A stretch of 59,620 nt of DNA from Deltaproteobacteria bacterium (GTDB lineage: Bacteria > Myxococcota > Myxococcia > Myxococcales > 40CM-4-68-19), in the NCBI GenBank assembly GCA_005879535.1, contig VBKI01000059.1:13555-73174 (forward strand). The letters are read 5' to 3'. The notes beneath the pieces were generated by a model. It had not been told where the DNA came from and made no database searches. It worked only from the letters and a program-made list of their open reading frames with translations. How positions within the stretch are numbered: position 1 is the first letter of the stretch; each line of letters starts with the position of its first letter. A program made the position numbers and the translations under genes. Of this stretch, positions 27,595-36,356 are shown piece after piece.

Positions 27595-28548
27595 TCAACG
27601 AGCGGGATCCGTCGGCGCGTTTCCTCTGCTGTCGAGGGCGGGCGCGAGGTCCTGGTTCTCCACGGGTCTGACCGACCCCTTCGTGGATTGCACGTCGATG
27701 GAGGCGAGCGCCCAGACGGCGCCAGGCGGATCGCCCGGACGGGATCCGTCGCGGTCGATCCAGGTCGCCTCCAGCTTCGCGTTCTTGCGCACCAGGTCGC
27801 GAAATGCCGCGTCGGGATCGTCGACGGTCTGCGCGAATTGATCGACGGTGAGACCGGAGCCGTTCTCCACCAGGAGCGTGTACGCCTGGACGTGCGCGCG
27901 CAGCGAGGCAGCGAGATTGTCGATCGCGTCTTCGCCCGCATACTTCTTCGCGTCATCCGCATGGTACGTGGGCCCGGAGTACCCGGTCGCGTACAGCTTC
28001 GCCTTCGCGACGGGAAGCCGATCGAGCCACGCTGGCCCGTTCCTTGCCGTCGTCGAGCCGCCGACCTGCGCCTCGGCGGCACTCTTTCCGCGCACGGAGT
28101 CGACCTCCAGGGTCGCCAGCGCCCAGACGCCGCCGGGCTCGCTGCGCTCGCCGTTCTCGTCGGTCCAGGTCGCCTCGATGCGAGAATTCTGCAGCACGAC
28201 GTCTGCAGCTTCCTTGCTGATGGTGGCGCCCTGGTTTGCGCTCGCGGTGGCCCGGTCCAGTCCCAACACCTCGACGTGCGAGGCGAGGGCAAGAGCGAGC
28301 TTGCCCCGCGCGTCATCCGCCGCAGCGTTGATGGCGTCCTGTGGCCAGAAGCTCGCCTGCGCGTACCCGACCGCGACCAGCTTGCCGTTGCCGCTCTCCG
28401 GAACCTTTTCCACCCACGGCGGAACGGCGACGCCTTCCTTCCACGGCTTGCCCCAGCGATTCAGCTTCGGAGACGGCTCGACGCGCTTCTGCGCACCCGC
28501 GCAGGCGGTGCAGGCAAGTACAGCCCCAAGCCATAGCCGCAAAGCCAC
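27595..28548 (-). CDS. Double LPP20-domain lipoprotein
   Basis: The 317-residue protein has a lipoprotein-like signal (Cys13 or Cys16). Two tandem copies of an LPP20-type unit follow. Copy 1 (about 56-155) runs from KLVAVGYAQASFWPQDAIN to GVWALATLEVDS. Copy 2 (about 185-290) runs from KLYATGYSGPTYHADDAKK to GAVWALASIDVQS. LPP20 proteins (PF02169) are outer-membrane lipoproteins, such as Helicobacter Lpp20 and flagellar FlgP. It is the last gene of a leftward four-gene set of LPP20/CsgG lipoproteins. The GTG 28548 start has only a weak ribosome-binding site. Confidence 0.75.
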   Translation of the reverse strand: MALRLWLGAVLACTACAGAQKRVEPSPKLNRWGKPWKEGVAVPPWVEKVPESGNGKLVAVGYAQASFWPQDAINAAADDARGKLALALASHVEVLGLDRATASANQGATISKEAADVVLQNSRIEATWTDENGERSEPGGVWALATLEVDSVRGKSAAEAQVGGSTTARNGPAWLDRLPVAKAKLYATGYSGPTYHADDAKKYAGEDAIDNLAASLRAHVQAYTLLVENGSGLTVDQFAQTVDDPDAAFRDLVRKNAKLEATWIDRDGSRPGDPPGAVWALASIDVQSTKGSVRPVENQDLAPALDSRGNAPTDPAR

Positions 28549-28565
28549 CCCAGAGACGGCAGCGG

Positions 28566-29135
28566 CTAGCGGACTCTCTTCGCTTCCTCGGCCGAAAGCT
28601 CGTCGAACGCCTTGTCGGCATTGGCGCGGACGGTGTCGCGCACCTTGGCATTCAGCTCCTTCATCTTGTCCATGTTGTTCTTGAAGGAGTCCATGTCCAG
28701 CGCAGCGAGAGCGTATTCGGTGCCGTCGGTATCCACCCAGTGATCGATGATCTGCACGCCGGAGAGCTCCATCTGCGAATAGGTCTTGAGGGCCTGCTGG
28801 ACGTGCTGCTCTTCCGTCGACTGGCTCATGTCGCCGGCCGTGGTCGACGCCATGTAGTCCTTGTTCAGCACCGAGACGTAGGTGTCGAGGATCTTCGAGA
28901 TCTCCGCCCGCCCCCGCGAGTCGGAGGTCGAGCGGCGCATGGCGGCGTTGCGGATTCCACTGGCGATGCCGACGCCATAGAAGACCTTGCCCTTGTCACC
29001 GCCGAACGCGCCCGTACCACGATTCACCCAGTCCGGGCCGTTGGCATGCAGCACCTGATTCGACATCTCCGGCGGCTTGCTGCCGCCGCACGCGGCGAGC
29101 GCCGCCACCATCGCGAACCCCAGAATCTTCTTCAC
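28566..29135 (-). CDS. LPP20-type lipoprotein
   Basis: The 189-residue protein starts VKKILGFAMVAALAACGGSK, with the lipobox Cys at residue 16. One LPP20 unit follows: KVFYGVGIASGIRNAAMRRS, a helix with SRGRAEISKILDTYVSVL, and ALAALDMDSFKNNM. GTG 29135 is chosen because GGAGG lies 7 nt upstream; a longer frame has no signal peptide. It belongs to the leftward lipoprotein set. Confidence 0.8.
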   Translation of the reverse strand: MKKILGFAMVAALAACGGSKPPEMSNQVLHANGPDWVNRGTGAFGGDKGKVFYGVGIASGIRNAAMRRSTSDSRGRAEISKILDTYVSVLNKDYMASTTAGDMSQSTEEQHVQQALKTYSQMELSGVQIIDHWVDTDGTEYALAALDMDSFKNNMDKMKELNAKVRDTVRANADKAFDELSAEEAKRVR

Positions 29136-29181
29136 TGTCGTTCCTCCATGTTTGCGGCGGCCTTGCCGACGCGCATCCGGT

Positions 29182-30261
29182 TCAGAGTCCCGCGTTCTCC
29201 TTCGCCACGAGCGCCGCCGCGAGATCGCTTCCCGCGCCGAGACCTGCCTCGCTCGCCGCTGCCTGCTGCGCCGCCTCTGGGGTCCGGCCCACCCCTTTGG
29301 CCTGCTTCTGCGTAGAGGCGACCACCGCCCCGCTCCGCGCATCCAAAGCCCGGACATCCAGAGCGGCGGTGGCGGCCACCTGAGCAAACACCCTGCCGCC
29401 CGGCGTGGTAGTCGCGTGGACCACGATCACCCACGGCATACCCTGCGCCTTTGCCTGAGCCAAAGCGGTATTTTCGCTGGCCTCGCCCTGCGTCTGGGCG
29501 GTGAAGCCTTGCCTGGAGAGGGCCTGCGTCACCGCTCCGGCTACCCAATCCGGCGCTACGACGATGGCCCTACGCGCCTTGCTCTGCGTCGCGTTCGCCG
29601 CGTCCTGCGCCTTCTGCAGCAGCGCGGCCGCGGTGGCGAGCTCGCGATCTCCGGTGGGGGTATTCCCGGCGACCTCCCTGGCCTTGGCCACGGCATCGCG
29701 GTAGCGGACGAGCGCGGCGATCACGTCGCCCTGCCTCTCCTGATCGCGTCCCTCGCGGTAGCGGGCCGCCGCGGCCGCAGCGGTTTGCTGGGCCTGCTGC
29801 GCCTGTCGCTGGCGCTCCTTGTCCACTTCGGCGCGAGGGAGCTTGAGGAGCACCCAGACGTCGTACCTGTCGACGGTCCCCGCACCCACCTCGCGCGAGA
29901 TCCTCTCGTAGTAGACGTCGGCCAGCTCGGCGGACCGGAGCATGGCATTGGCGCGGCTCCTCACCGTGTCCTTCGCCTTGTTTTCCGCCTCCTCGGTGCT
30001 CATGACGTCGTGGTGCTCGGCGCTGATCTCCACGCCGATGTACTGCGCCGCCTGGCTCCGCGCCGACTCGATCGCGCTCGCCTTGCCCTCTTCGAGCGAG
30101 GCCGCGCCCTCCTTCGCTCCCGAGAAGTACAGCGAATCCCCAGAGGCAGGAACCTTTGCGAGCCAGACCGGCGGCTTCGGCGAGGAGCTGGTCTTCACCG
30201 CCGGTTTCTCGCCTCCGCACGCGGCGGCGAGGACGGCGAGCGCAAGGACCCTACTGCGCAC
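29182..30261 (-). CDS. LPP20-like lipoprotein with CsgG-like C-terminal half
   Basis: The 359-residue protein has a lipoprotein signal (VLAAAC, Cys15). An LPP20-like unit fills about 30-150 (SLYFSGAKEGAASLEEGKAS to YDVWVLLKLPRAEVDKE). An Ala/Gln/Arg coiled helix lies at about 150-180 and a short TPR-like stretch near 185-230. The C-terminal half (AIVVAPDWVAGAVTQALSRQ, later GGRVFAQVAATAALDVRAL) looks like a periplasmic alpha/beta domain. GTG 30261 overlaps the end of the upstream CsgG-like gene by 11 nt, so the two are coupled. GGAGG precedes it. Confidence 0.7.
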   Translation of the reverse strand: MRSRVLALAVLAAACGGEKPAVKTSSSPKPPVWLAKVPASGDSLYFSGAKEGAASLEEGKASAIESARSQAAQYIGVEISAEHHDVMSTEEAENKAKDTVRSRANAMLRSAELADVYYERISREVGAGTVDRYDVWVLLKLPRAEVDKERQRQAQQAQQTAAAAAARYREGRDQERQGDVIAALVRYRDAVAKAREVAGNTPTGDRELATAAALLQKAQDAANATQSKARRAIVVAPDWVAGAVTQALSRQGFTAQTQGEASENTALAQAKAQGMPWVIVVHATTTPGGRVFAQVAATAALDVRALDARSGAVVASTQKQAKGVGRTPEAAQQAAASEAGLGAGSDLAAALVAKENAGL

Positions 30262-31231
30262 CGGTGGCCTCCGGCGCCGCGGTCTGCTCGGCGAGCTTCT
30301 TCGCGTCGGCCTGGAGCCGGTGGATGTTGTCGATCTCGCCGAGCATGTCCTTCTCGTTGGAGAGCGAGTAAGCCTTGTTCACCATCGCCTCGGCCTTGTC
30401 GTATTCGCCGGCGTACTCATAGGCGAGGCCCAGGTTCCAATAGCACTTCGCGACCTGTCCCGCCTTCAGCTTGACGTTCTTCTCCGCAATCTGCGCCGCG
30501 TCGTTGAACGTGCTCTGCGCCTTCTTCCAGTCGCCGCGCTCCGCCCAGCCGATGCCTCCCTCCAGCTGAGGGATGTCGGAGTCCTTCTGGAAGTTGGCGT
30601 ACATGAATTCCTGGTGCGGAACGATGGCCTTCATGAACCGCTCCACCACGGCGCGCCGCGCCGCGTTCTCGAGCGGCATGCGGTCGATGGGCTCGGGCCG
30701 GCGATCGAGTGCGCGGTTGGTGTCGTCGCGCCGCTCCTCGTAGGTCTTGGCGACGATCAGGCGACCCGTGGCCACGTCGACGATCTTGAACGTGGCGCGG
30801 ACGTATGACTCGCCCTTGAGCGAGTACCAGACGTGCCAGACCTTCTTGTCGTCCTGGTAGCGCGTCTCGTTGGGCTGCTCCCGGTAGCTGTTCTGCACGT
30901 CTCCGAAGATCAGCGCCCCGGCCGTCACCACCTTGCCGAGCTTCGCGGCCGCCCTCGGATCGGCCAGATCGGTGGAGGAGAGCTGCAGCTCGCGCATCAG
31001 TTGCGCGATGTGCTGCCGGTCGACCACGGTGAAGCGGTTCGTGTTGACCAGCGCCTCCTCGAGCGAATCCGTCATCGGCCGGTTGCCCACGCCCGTCATG
31101 TCCCCGACCGCGACGTTCTGGTACGGAGCCATGTTGATCTCCGCCGGCCTCATCACCGGAACGCGGACCGCGACGCTTCCACAGGCGCAAAGAAGCCCTG
31201 CACTGAGCAGGCCGAGAACGAGGTTCTTCAT
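30251..31231 (-). CDS. CsgG-family lipoprotein with TPR tail
   Basis: The 326-residue protein has a lipoprotein signal (CAC, Cys17). A CsgG/LpoB-like domain covers about 35-190: NVAVGDMTGVGNRPMTDSL, RFTVVDRQHIAQLMREL and GALIFGDV. TPR repeats follow at about 225-300 (KCYWNLGLAYEYAGEYDKAE). Family members form outer-membrane pores (CsgG) or activate cell-wall synthases (LpoB). It is the first gene of a four-gene leftward set, divergent from a second CsgG-family gene 160 bp away. Confidence 0.8.
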   Translation of the reverse strand: MKNLVLGLLSAGLLCACGSVAVRVPVMRPAEINMAPYQNVAVGDMTGVGNRPMTDSLEEALVNTNRFTVVDRQHIAQLMRELQLSSTDLADPRAAAKLGKVVTAGALIFGDVQNSYREQPNETRYQDDKKVWHVWYSLKGESYVRATFKIVDVATGRLIVAKTYEERRDDTNRALDRRPEPIDRMPLENAARRAVVERFMKAIVPHQEFMYANFQKDSDIPQLEGGIGWAERGDWKKAQSTFNDAAQIAEKNVKLKAGQVAKCYWNLGLAYEYAGEYDKAEAMVNKAYSLSNEKDMLGEIDNIHRLQADAKKLAEQTAAPEATGAQ

Positions 31232-31391
31232 CGTCGGTTTCCCCGAGGTACTAGAGCCAGTTGCGCGATCCGATGGCGTAGCACTCGCTTCCCGGTAGGG
31301 TCAAATTCCCGGTCGCAATTCTGGACGGTGGCCATCCGCGGCGATTAGCGTGTCCCCGGAACCGAAAAACCAGCCTTCCGCGGGACGGGTC

Positions 31392-32462
31392 ATGCGCAAT
31401 TTCCTTACCTTCGCGCTCTTCGCAGTGCCTGCTGTTGCCTTCGCGCAAGCGCAAGGCGCGCCGACGGTCGCCATCGCCGAGGTGACCGCGCGCGGCAACG
31501 CGGACGCCGACATGGCGTCGGAGGTGAACGACGCGCTCACCGACCAGCTCGTCTCGGACGGCCGGTTCCGGGTGGTCGAGCGGCAGCAGATCGCGAAGGT
31601 GATGAAGGAGCAGATGCTGGCGCAATCCGGCGTCATGAGCGACGAGGTGCAGATCAAGGTCGCCCAGCTCGTCGGCGCGCGGTTCATCGTGCTCGGGAGC
31701 GTGGGGACCAAGGGGCGCAGCTACGCGCTGTCGCTGCGGGCACTCGACTCCACCAGCGCGCAGGTGGCGTTCTCGGAGACGCTGAAGGTGGGCACGGAAG
31801 AACAGATCGAGGCTGGCTCGAAGCAGCTGGCGCGCAAGCTCGCGGACAAGCTGGTGGGGCCGTCCGCGGGCGGTTCGGCGCAGTCGGCGGCCTCGGCCGA
31901 GGTGCTCGGCGATTTCGACGCCGCCCAGGTGAAGGACGGAGCGCAGGCGGTGGCGCGCTCGCTGGCGTTGCGGTTTCCCAAGCTGACGGGAAGGATCGTG
32001 AACGCGCTGCCGAACGGAACCGCCTCCTGCTCCTTCGAATCCGGCGAGCCGTTCAAGGGCGAATTCTTCGAGGTGTCCGGCCGCGACGACGTGACCGAGC
32101 AGGACTCGCGCAAGGGATACTTCCTTCTCGGCAGCTGGTCACGGAACGGCTGCAGCGGCCGCGTCAAGCGCGAACCGGGCGGGATCATCGAGGACGGCGA
32201 TACCCTCACTTCCTTGCCCGTCAAGATCGGCGTCGAAGCGCTGCAGCCCGGTCCCGGAACGCCACCGGAGCTTGCATCGCTCGTGGCGACCGAGCTCCGC
32301 GCCGCCCTGGACTCGTTCCCGCAGTTCCAGATCGCCCCCGATCCCCAACTCACTGCCACGGGCCGCGTCTCCGGCCCTCGCGGCCGCCGCAGCATCGAGG
32401 TGCAGGTCATCGACAAGTCCGGCACCGTCATCCAGAAAGTGAATGTCCCCACCTCGTTCTGA
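31392..32462 (+). CDS. CsgG-family secreted protein
   Basis: The 356-residue protein starts with a Sec signal peptide (MRNFLTFALFAVPAVAFAQ) without lipobox. A CsgG-like domain follows at about 25-160: TVAIAEVTARGNADADMAS, RFRVVERQQIAKVMKEQML and ARFIVLGSVGTKG. The C-terminal 190 residues contain two Cys (in SCSFES and NGCSGR) and match no family I recognise. ATG 31392 is chosen for the signal peptide and GGGACGGG upstream. It diverges from the LPP20/CsgG lipoprotein operon and may share a 160-bp control region with it. Confidence 0.78.
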   Translation: MRNFLTFALFAVPAVAFAQAQGAPTVAIAEVTARGNADADMASEVNDALTDQLVSDGRFRVVERQQIAKVMKEQMLAQSGVMSDEVQIKVAQLVGARFIVLGSVGTKGRSYALSLRALDSTSAQVAFSETLKVGTEEQIEAGSKQLARKLADKLVGPSAGGSAQSAASAEVLGDFDAAQVKDGAQAVARSLALRFPKLTGRIVNALPNGTASCSFESGEPFKGEFFEVSGRDDVTEQDSRKGYFLLGSWSRNGCSGRVKREPGGIIEDGDTLTSLPVKIGVEALQPGPGTPPELASLVATELRAALDSFPQFQIAPDPQLTATGRVSGPRGRRSIEVQVIDKSGTVIQKVNVPTSF

Positions 32463-32490
32463 CGGGCAACGCTGTACGAAGCGCATCACC

Positions 32491-32514
32491 GCGGAATCGT
32501 GAGCGAAATTCCGC
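32491..32514 (+). terminator. Hairpin after the CsgG-family gene
   Basis: GCGGAAT (32491-32497) and ATTCCGC (32508-32514) form a perfect 7-bp stem with a 10-nt loop, 28 nt after the stop at 32462. No U-run follows. Confidence 0.3.
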
Positions 32515-32669
32515 TGTGCTGGCGCGGCGCCGTTACCGGCGTCACGCGATCGCACAGTGCGTGAATGTGCTCGCTTGTAGGAGCCCGGGGTACGCGGCGT
32601 ACACTCCCGCCACTTCCAGGGACGGCCATCCCCGCATCAGGGGCTGCGCCGGGGGGAGCGGAGTTCGAC

Positions 32670-35600
32670 ATGACCATCATCCGGGATCATTCCTACCTCT
32701 TCGTGTGCCTCGCTGCCGCATGCGGCGGCGCTCTCGATTCCTCGCTCGTGGAGCGCGATCGCGCGCTCACGGCCGCGACCGCCGATTCTCCAGGGCAGGG
32801 AGAGATCGTCTGCAACAACAAGGTGGTCTTCTTCGGCCGCAGCGGCGCTCCGTCGGGCAGCGTCATCACCGCCGCTACGTTCGATTCCGGGATGGTACGA
32901 CGCACGTGCACGGCCACGGTGGCGAAGGATCAGACCTGGTCCTGCGCGCAGACGCTTGGGGATGGGGGCTACACCTGGACCGCGCAGGTGGCCGCGAGCG
33001 GTCCGGCCTCGCAGCAGGTCGACTTCGTCGTCAACACGCGCGGCTACCCCGCGCCGACGATCGATCACACGCCGTCGCCGAACAGCGATGCGAAGCCTAT
33101 CCTCACCGGCACCGTCAGCGCGTCGCTCACCAACAAGAGCTTCCATCTGGAGGTCACCGAGAACGGGAAAGCGATCTGCATCGTCTCGCCGATCAAATCG
33201 ACGAACTGGGCCTGCGCGCTCGCGGACAAGCTGGGCGATGGGCCGCACGTGCTGAGCGTGGACGTCGACTTCTCCAACGGCGACGAAGCCACTCCTTCGG
33301 GAAATGCGAACGCGTTCGTGGTGAAGACGTCGATTTCGAAACCGACGCTGGCTCCGGTGCCCACCCCGACCAGCAGGACCAGCATCCTCTTCTCCGGCAC
33401 CGGCGAACCTGCCGCGGTGGTGACGCTCGCCCAGAGCACTGGCGCGGGTGTCGCGGCGTCGCAGGGCAGCGCGGTGCTCTGCCAGAGCACCGTTTCCGCC
33501 GGAGGTGCGTGGTCGTGCATGCCGCCCTCGCCGCTCGGCGATGGTGCGCACACCGTCTCCGCCACGCAGCAGGACGCTGCGGGGAACGTCAGCGCCGCCG
33601 CCACCGCTTCGTTCGTCATCGACACGCACGTGCCGGCGGCGCCCACGCTGCAAGCGCCTGCGACGCCCACGGACAACCCCCGGATCACCTTCGCAGGCTC
33701 GGGCGAGGCGGGCGCGCGGGTGTCCGTCATCGACAGCTATTCGCGGCTGCTTTGCTCGGGGGCCGTGAGCGGAGCGGGAGCCTGGAGCTGCGCACCGGCG
33801 TCCGCCGTCGCCGACGGCGATTATCTGTTGACCGCGTTCCAGGTGACCCAGGTGGAAAACCGCAGCGGTCCCTCCGCGGCGGTGCCCCTCAGCGTGCGCA
33901 CGCTGAAGACGCCGGTGTTCGACGCTCCGTCGTCGCCGACGCGCGATGCCTCGCCGCTCCTCACCGGCCATGCCCAGTCGGGATCTCTCGTCTCCGTGTA
34001 CCTCGGCGAGACAGCGGTCTGTGACAGCAGCGCCGACGCGTCGGGATCCTGGAGCTGCAGGCCTGCGGCCCTCGCCGACGGCCCATACTTGCTGCAGGCG
34101 CGCGTCACCGACGCCCAGAGCCATGCCTCCGGACCGAGCGCCGCTCGCGCGCTGGTGGTCGACACGACCGCGCCGGCCGCGCCGGTCCTCGATCAGCCCG
34201 CTTCGCCCACTCGCAAGCGCGAGCCCGTGCTCAGCGGCACTGCGGAAGCCGGCTCCGCGGTGACGGTGACGGATGTGACGAGCGGCGGCGAGGTGTGCTC
34301 GGCGAACGCGACTGCCGCCGGAACCTTCCGCTGCGCGCCCTCGGCCACCCTGGCGCTCGGCGACCACCACGTGACGGCAAAGGCGGCCGACGCGGCGGGC
34401 AACCTCTCGCTGGCGGCAGAGGAAGTCGACTTCACAGTGTCCGACACGATGCCGCCTGCGCCGACCATCGAATCGCCCGCGAACGGCACCGTGCTCGACG
34501 AGCGACGGCCCGTGATCTCGGGACGCACCGCGCCGGGAACGCTGGTGGAGATCTCGGTCGACGGCCAGAGCTACGTGGCCCAGGTCACGCCGGGCGGCCT
34601 CTGGACGCTGCTGCCGGCCGCGGACCTGGCGGTGGGGAATCACGAGCTCCTCGCCTCCGCGACGGACCCCGAACAGAACGTAAGCGACACTGCGACGAGC
34701 CGGTTCTCGATCGCAGAGACGGGTTTTGCCCGTGGAGGGTGCAGCAGCGGCGGCATGCCCACGCCCGTGCTCGCGGTCGCGATGTTGCTCGCCTGGATGC
34801 GCAGGCGCCGTCGCGTGTCTCTCGCCTGCGCTCTCGCGATTACGGCCACGCCCCTGCTGGCGCGGGCGCAGGAGATCGACGTCTCCCTCTTCAGGCCCGC
34901 TTCCGGCGGCGATGGCTTCGCGGCCGTGGAGGGTGCGCGGCCGCCGTTGGCGGGCGAGCCGCGCCTCGAGCTGCGGACCTGGACGGACTACGCCGTGCAT
35001 CCGTTGACGTACGTCACCTCGTCGGGCGCGGAGCAGCCGCTGGTCCGGGGGCGGGCCATGGAGTGGCTCGGCGCGCAGGTCCATCTCGTCGGGTCCCTCT
35101 CGCTCTCCGCCCAGGTTCCAGTCACGGTCTCGAGCACCGGCAGCCTCTCGCAGCTCTCGTCCTCGTCGGGCGGTTCGTCCCAGCTGTCGTCCGGCTTCGC
35201 CGACTTGCGCTTGACTCCGCGGCTTGGCCTGCTGCGACAGGAGTGGGCGGGGATCGATCTCGCCGCGCAGATGTCGTTCGAGCTGCCCACGGCGCACGCG
35301 CAGAGCTACTCCGGTGACGGCCGGGTCCGGGTGGAAGGCCTGGTCGCCGCAGGGCGAAGGCTCGCCGCGGTGCCGGCCGGCGATCTCGATCTGCTCGCCA
35401 ACGCATACGTGCGCGTGCGGCCGGCGCGGGAGTTCCTCGATGTGAAGTCCGGCAGCGAGGCGGGTCTGCGGGCAGGCGTCGGGTACGGGATCGCCGCGGC
35501 ACGCGCGTGGATCCCTCGACGTCTCTATGTCGAGCTGGAGGGGCGGTCCTTCCTCCGTGCGGGATTCGCGCCGGGCTCCGCGCCTGCCGAGTGGCGCGTC

Positions 35601-36344
35601 GGCGGCACCCTCTGTCCCGTCGGACACCTCGCCGTCGACGTCGCGGGCGGCGGCGCGTTGACCGACGGCGTCGGAGCGCCGCGCGCGCGGTTCCTCCTCG
35701 GATTCGGATTCTCTCCCACGGCGTGCGCGCGGACCTATCCGACCGCGCAGCCTTTGATGGCCGCCGCGCCGGCGCCCGCTCCCGCGCCGCGTCCGCGCAC
35801 CGTCGCGGAAGCTCTGCCGCTGCCTCCGAAGCCCGCGGTCGTCGACAGCGACGGCGACGGGATTCCCGACGCCGAAGACAACTGTCCGGATCAGCCGGGT
35901 ACCGTCGAGAACCACGGCTGTCCCCAGGGCATCCCCCAGCGCGTGGTCGTCTCGGCCACCACCCTCGAGATCCTCGATCAGGTGCACTTCGCAACCGGCG
36001 AGGCGCGCATCCAGAAGCAGTCGTACTGGCTGCTCGACCAGGTGGCCGCCGTCCTCAGGACGCACCCGGACCTGCTCCTGGTCCAGGTCGAGGGGCACAC
36101 CGACGACCGCGGAGCTTCCTCGTTCAACATCCTGCTCTCGCACGCGCGAGCCACGGCGGTCGCCGACTACCTCGTCTCCAGGGGTGTCGACCGCGAGCGG
36201 CTCGTCGCGCGTGGGTTCGGTCCGACGCGTCCCGTGGGCAGCAATGCCACTGCGGAAGGTCGGGCGGCAAACCGCCGTGTCGCCTTCACGGTGGTGAAGA
36301 CGCGCGCGCGGGTGATCGAGGCCGAGCGGCCCCCGGACTCCTGA
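32670..36344 (+). CDS. Ig-repeat protein with internal MYXO-CTERM-like tail fused to an OmpA-family protein
   Basis: The 1224-residue frame has no interruption. A lipoprotein-like signal (Cys20) is followed by seven Ig-like repeats of about 90 residues (about 40-680), the first six with a Cys pair. At 689-715 comes GGCSSGG, a hydrophobic helix and five Arg, which is the shape of a MYXO-CTERM sorting tail (Cys691). Directly after, VSLACALAITATPLLARAQ (716-734) is a second signal peptide. It leads to a beta-barrel-like region, a Pro-rich linker, a thrombospondin-3 calcium repeat (DSDGDGIPDAEDNCPD, about 1062) and an OmpA peptidoglycan-binding domain (VEGHTDDRGASS to GRAANRRVAF). GTG 34815 could start the second half separately (509 residues). 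GGAG precedes ATG 32670. Confidence 0.8.
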   Translation: MTIIRDHSYLFVCLAAACGGALDSSLVERDRALTAATADSPGQGEIVCNNKVVFFGRSGAPSGSVITAATFDSGMVRRTCTATVAKDQTWSCAQTLGDGGYTWTAQVAASGPASQQVDFVVNTRGYPAPTIDHTPSPNSDAKPILTGTVSASLTNKSFHLEVTENGKAICIVSPIKSTNWACALADKLGDGPHVLSVDVDFSNGDEATPSGNANAFVVKTSISKPTLAPVPTPTSRTSILFSGTGEPAAVVTLAQSTGAGVAASQGSAVLCQSTVSAGGAWSCMPPSPLGDGAHTVSATQQDAAGNVSAAATASFVIDTHVPAAPTLQAPATPTDNPRITFAGSGEAGARVSVIDSYSRLLCSGAVSGAGAWSCAPASAVADGDYLLTAFQVTQVENRSGPSAAVPLSVRTLKTPVFDAPSSPTRDASPLLTGHAQSGSLVSVYLGETAVCDSSADASGSWSCRPAALADGPYLLQARVTDAQSHASGPSAARALVVDTTAPAAPVLDQPASPTRKREPVLSGTAEAGSAVTVTDVTSGGEVCSANATAAGTFRCAPSATLALGDHHVTAKAADAAGNLSLAAEEVDFTVSDTMPPAPTIESPANGTVLDERRPVISGRTAPGTLVEISVDGQSYVAQVTPGGLWTLLPAADLAVGNHELLASATDPEQNVSDTATSRFSIAETGFARGGCSSGGMPTPVLAVAMLLAWMRRRRRVSLACALAITATPLLARAQEIDVSLFRPASGGDGFAAVEGARPPLAGEPRLELRTWTDYAVHPLTYVTSSGAEQPLVRGRAMEWLGAQVHLVGSLSLSAQVPVTVSSTGSLSQLSSSSGGSSQLSSGFADLRLTPRLGLLRQEWAGIDLAAQMSFELPTAHAQSYSGDGRVRVEGLVAAGRRLAAVPAGDLDLLANAYVRVRPAREFLDVKSGSEAGLRAGVGYGIAAARAWIPRRLYVELEGRSFLRAGFAPGSAPAEWRVGGTLCPVGHLAVDVAGGGALTDGVGAPRARFLLGFGFSPTACARTYPTAQPLMAAAPAPAPAPRPRTVAEALPLPPKPAVVDSDGDGIPDAEDNCPDQPGTVENHGCPQGIPQRVVVSATTLEILDQVHFATGEARIQKQSYWLLDQVAAVLRTHPDLLLVQVEGHTDDRGASSFNILLSHARATAVADYLVSRGVDRERLVARGFGPTRPVGSNATAEGRAANRRVAFTVVKTRARVIEAERPPDS

Positions 36345-36356
36345 AGGCCGCGCGCC

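Noticed and set aside
33000-34730. Repeat array resembling CRISPR or DNA tandem repeats in the Ig region
   Set aside because: The similarity is at protein level with about 90-residue periods; the DNA repeats are degenerate and coding.
32637-36143. 1168-codon minus-strand frame opposite the Ig/OmpA fusion
   Set aside because: The product is Arg/Gly-rich and low complexity, while the plus strand shows clear domains. It is a GC shadow.
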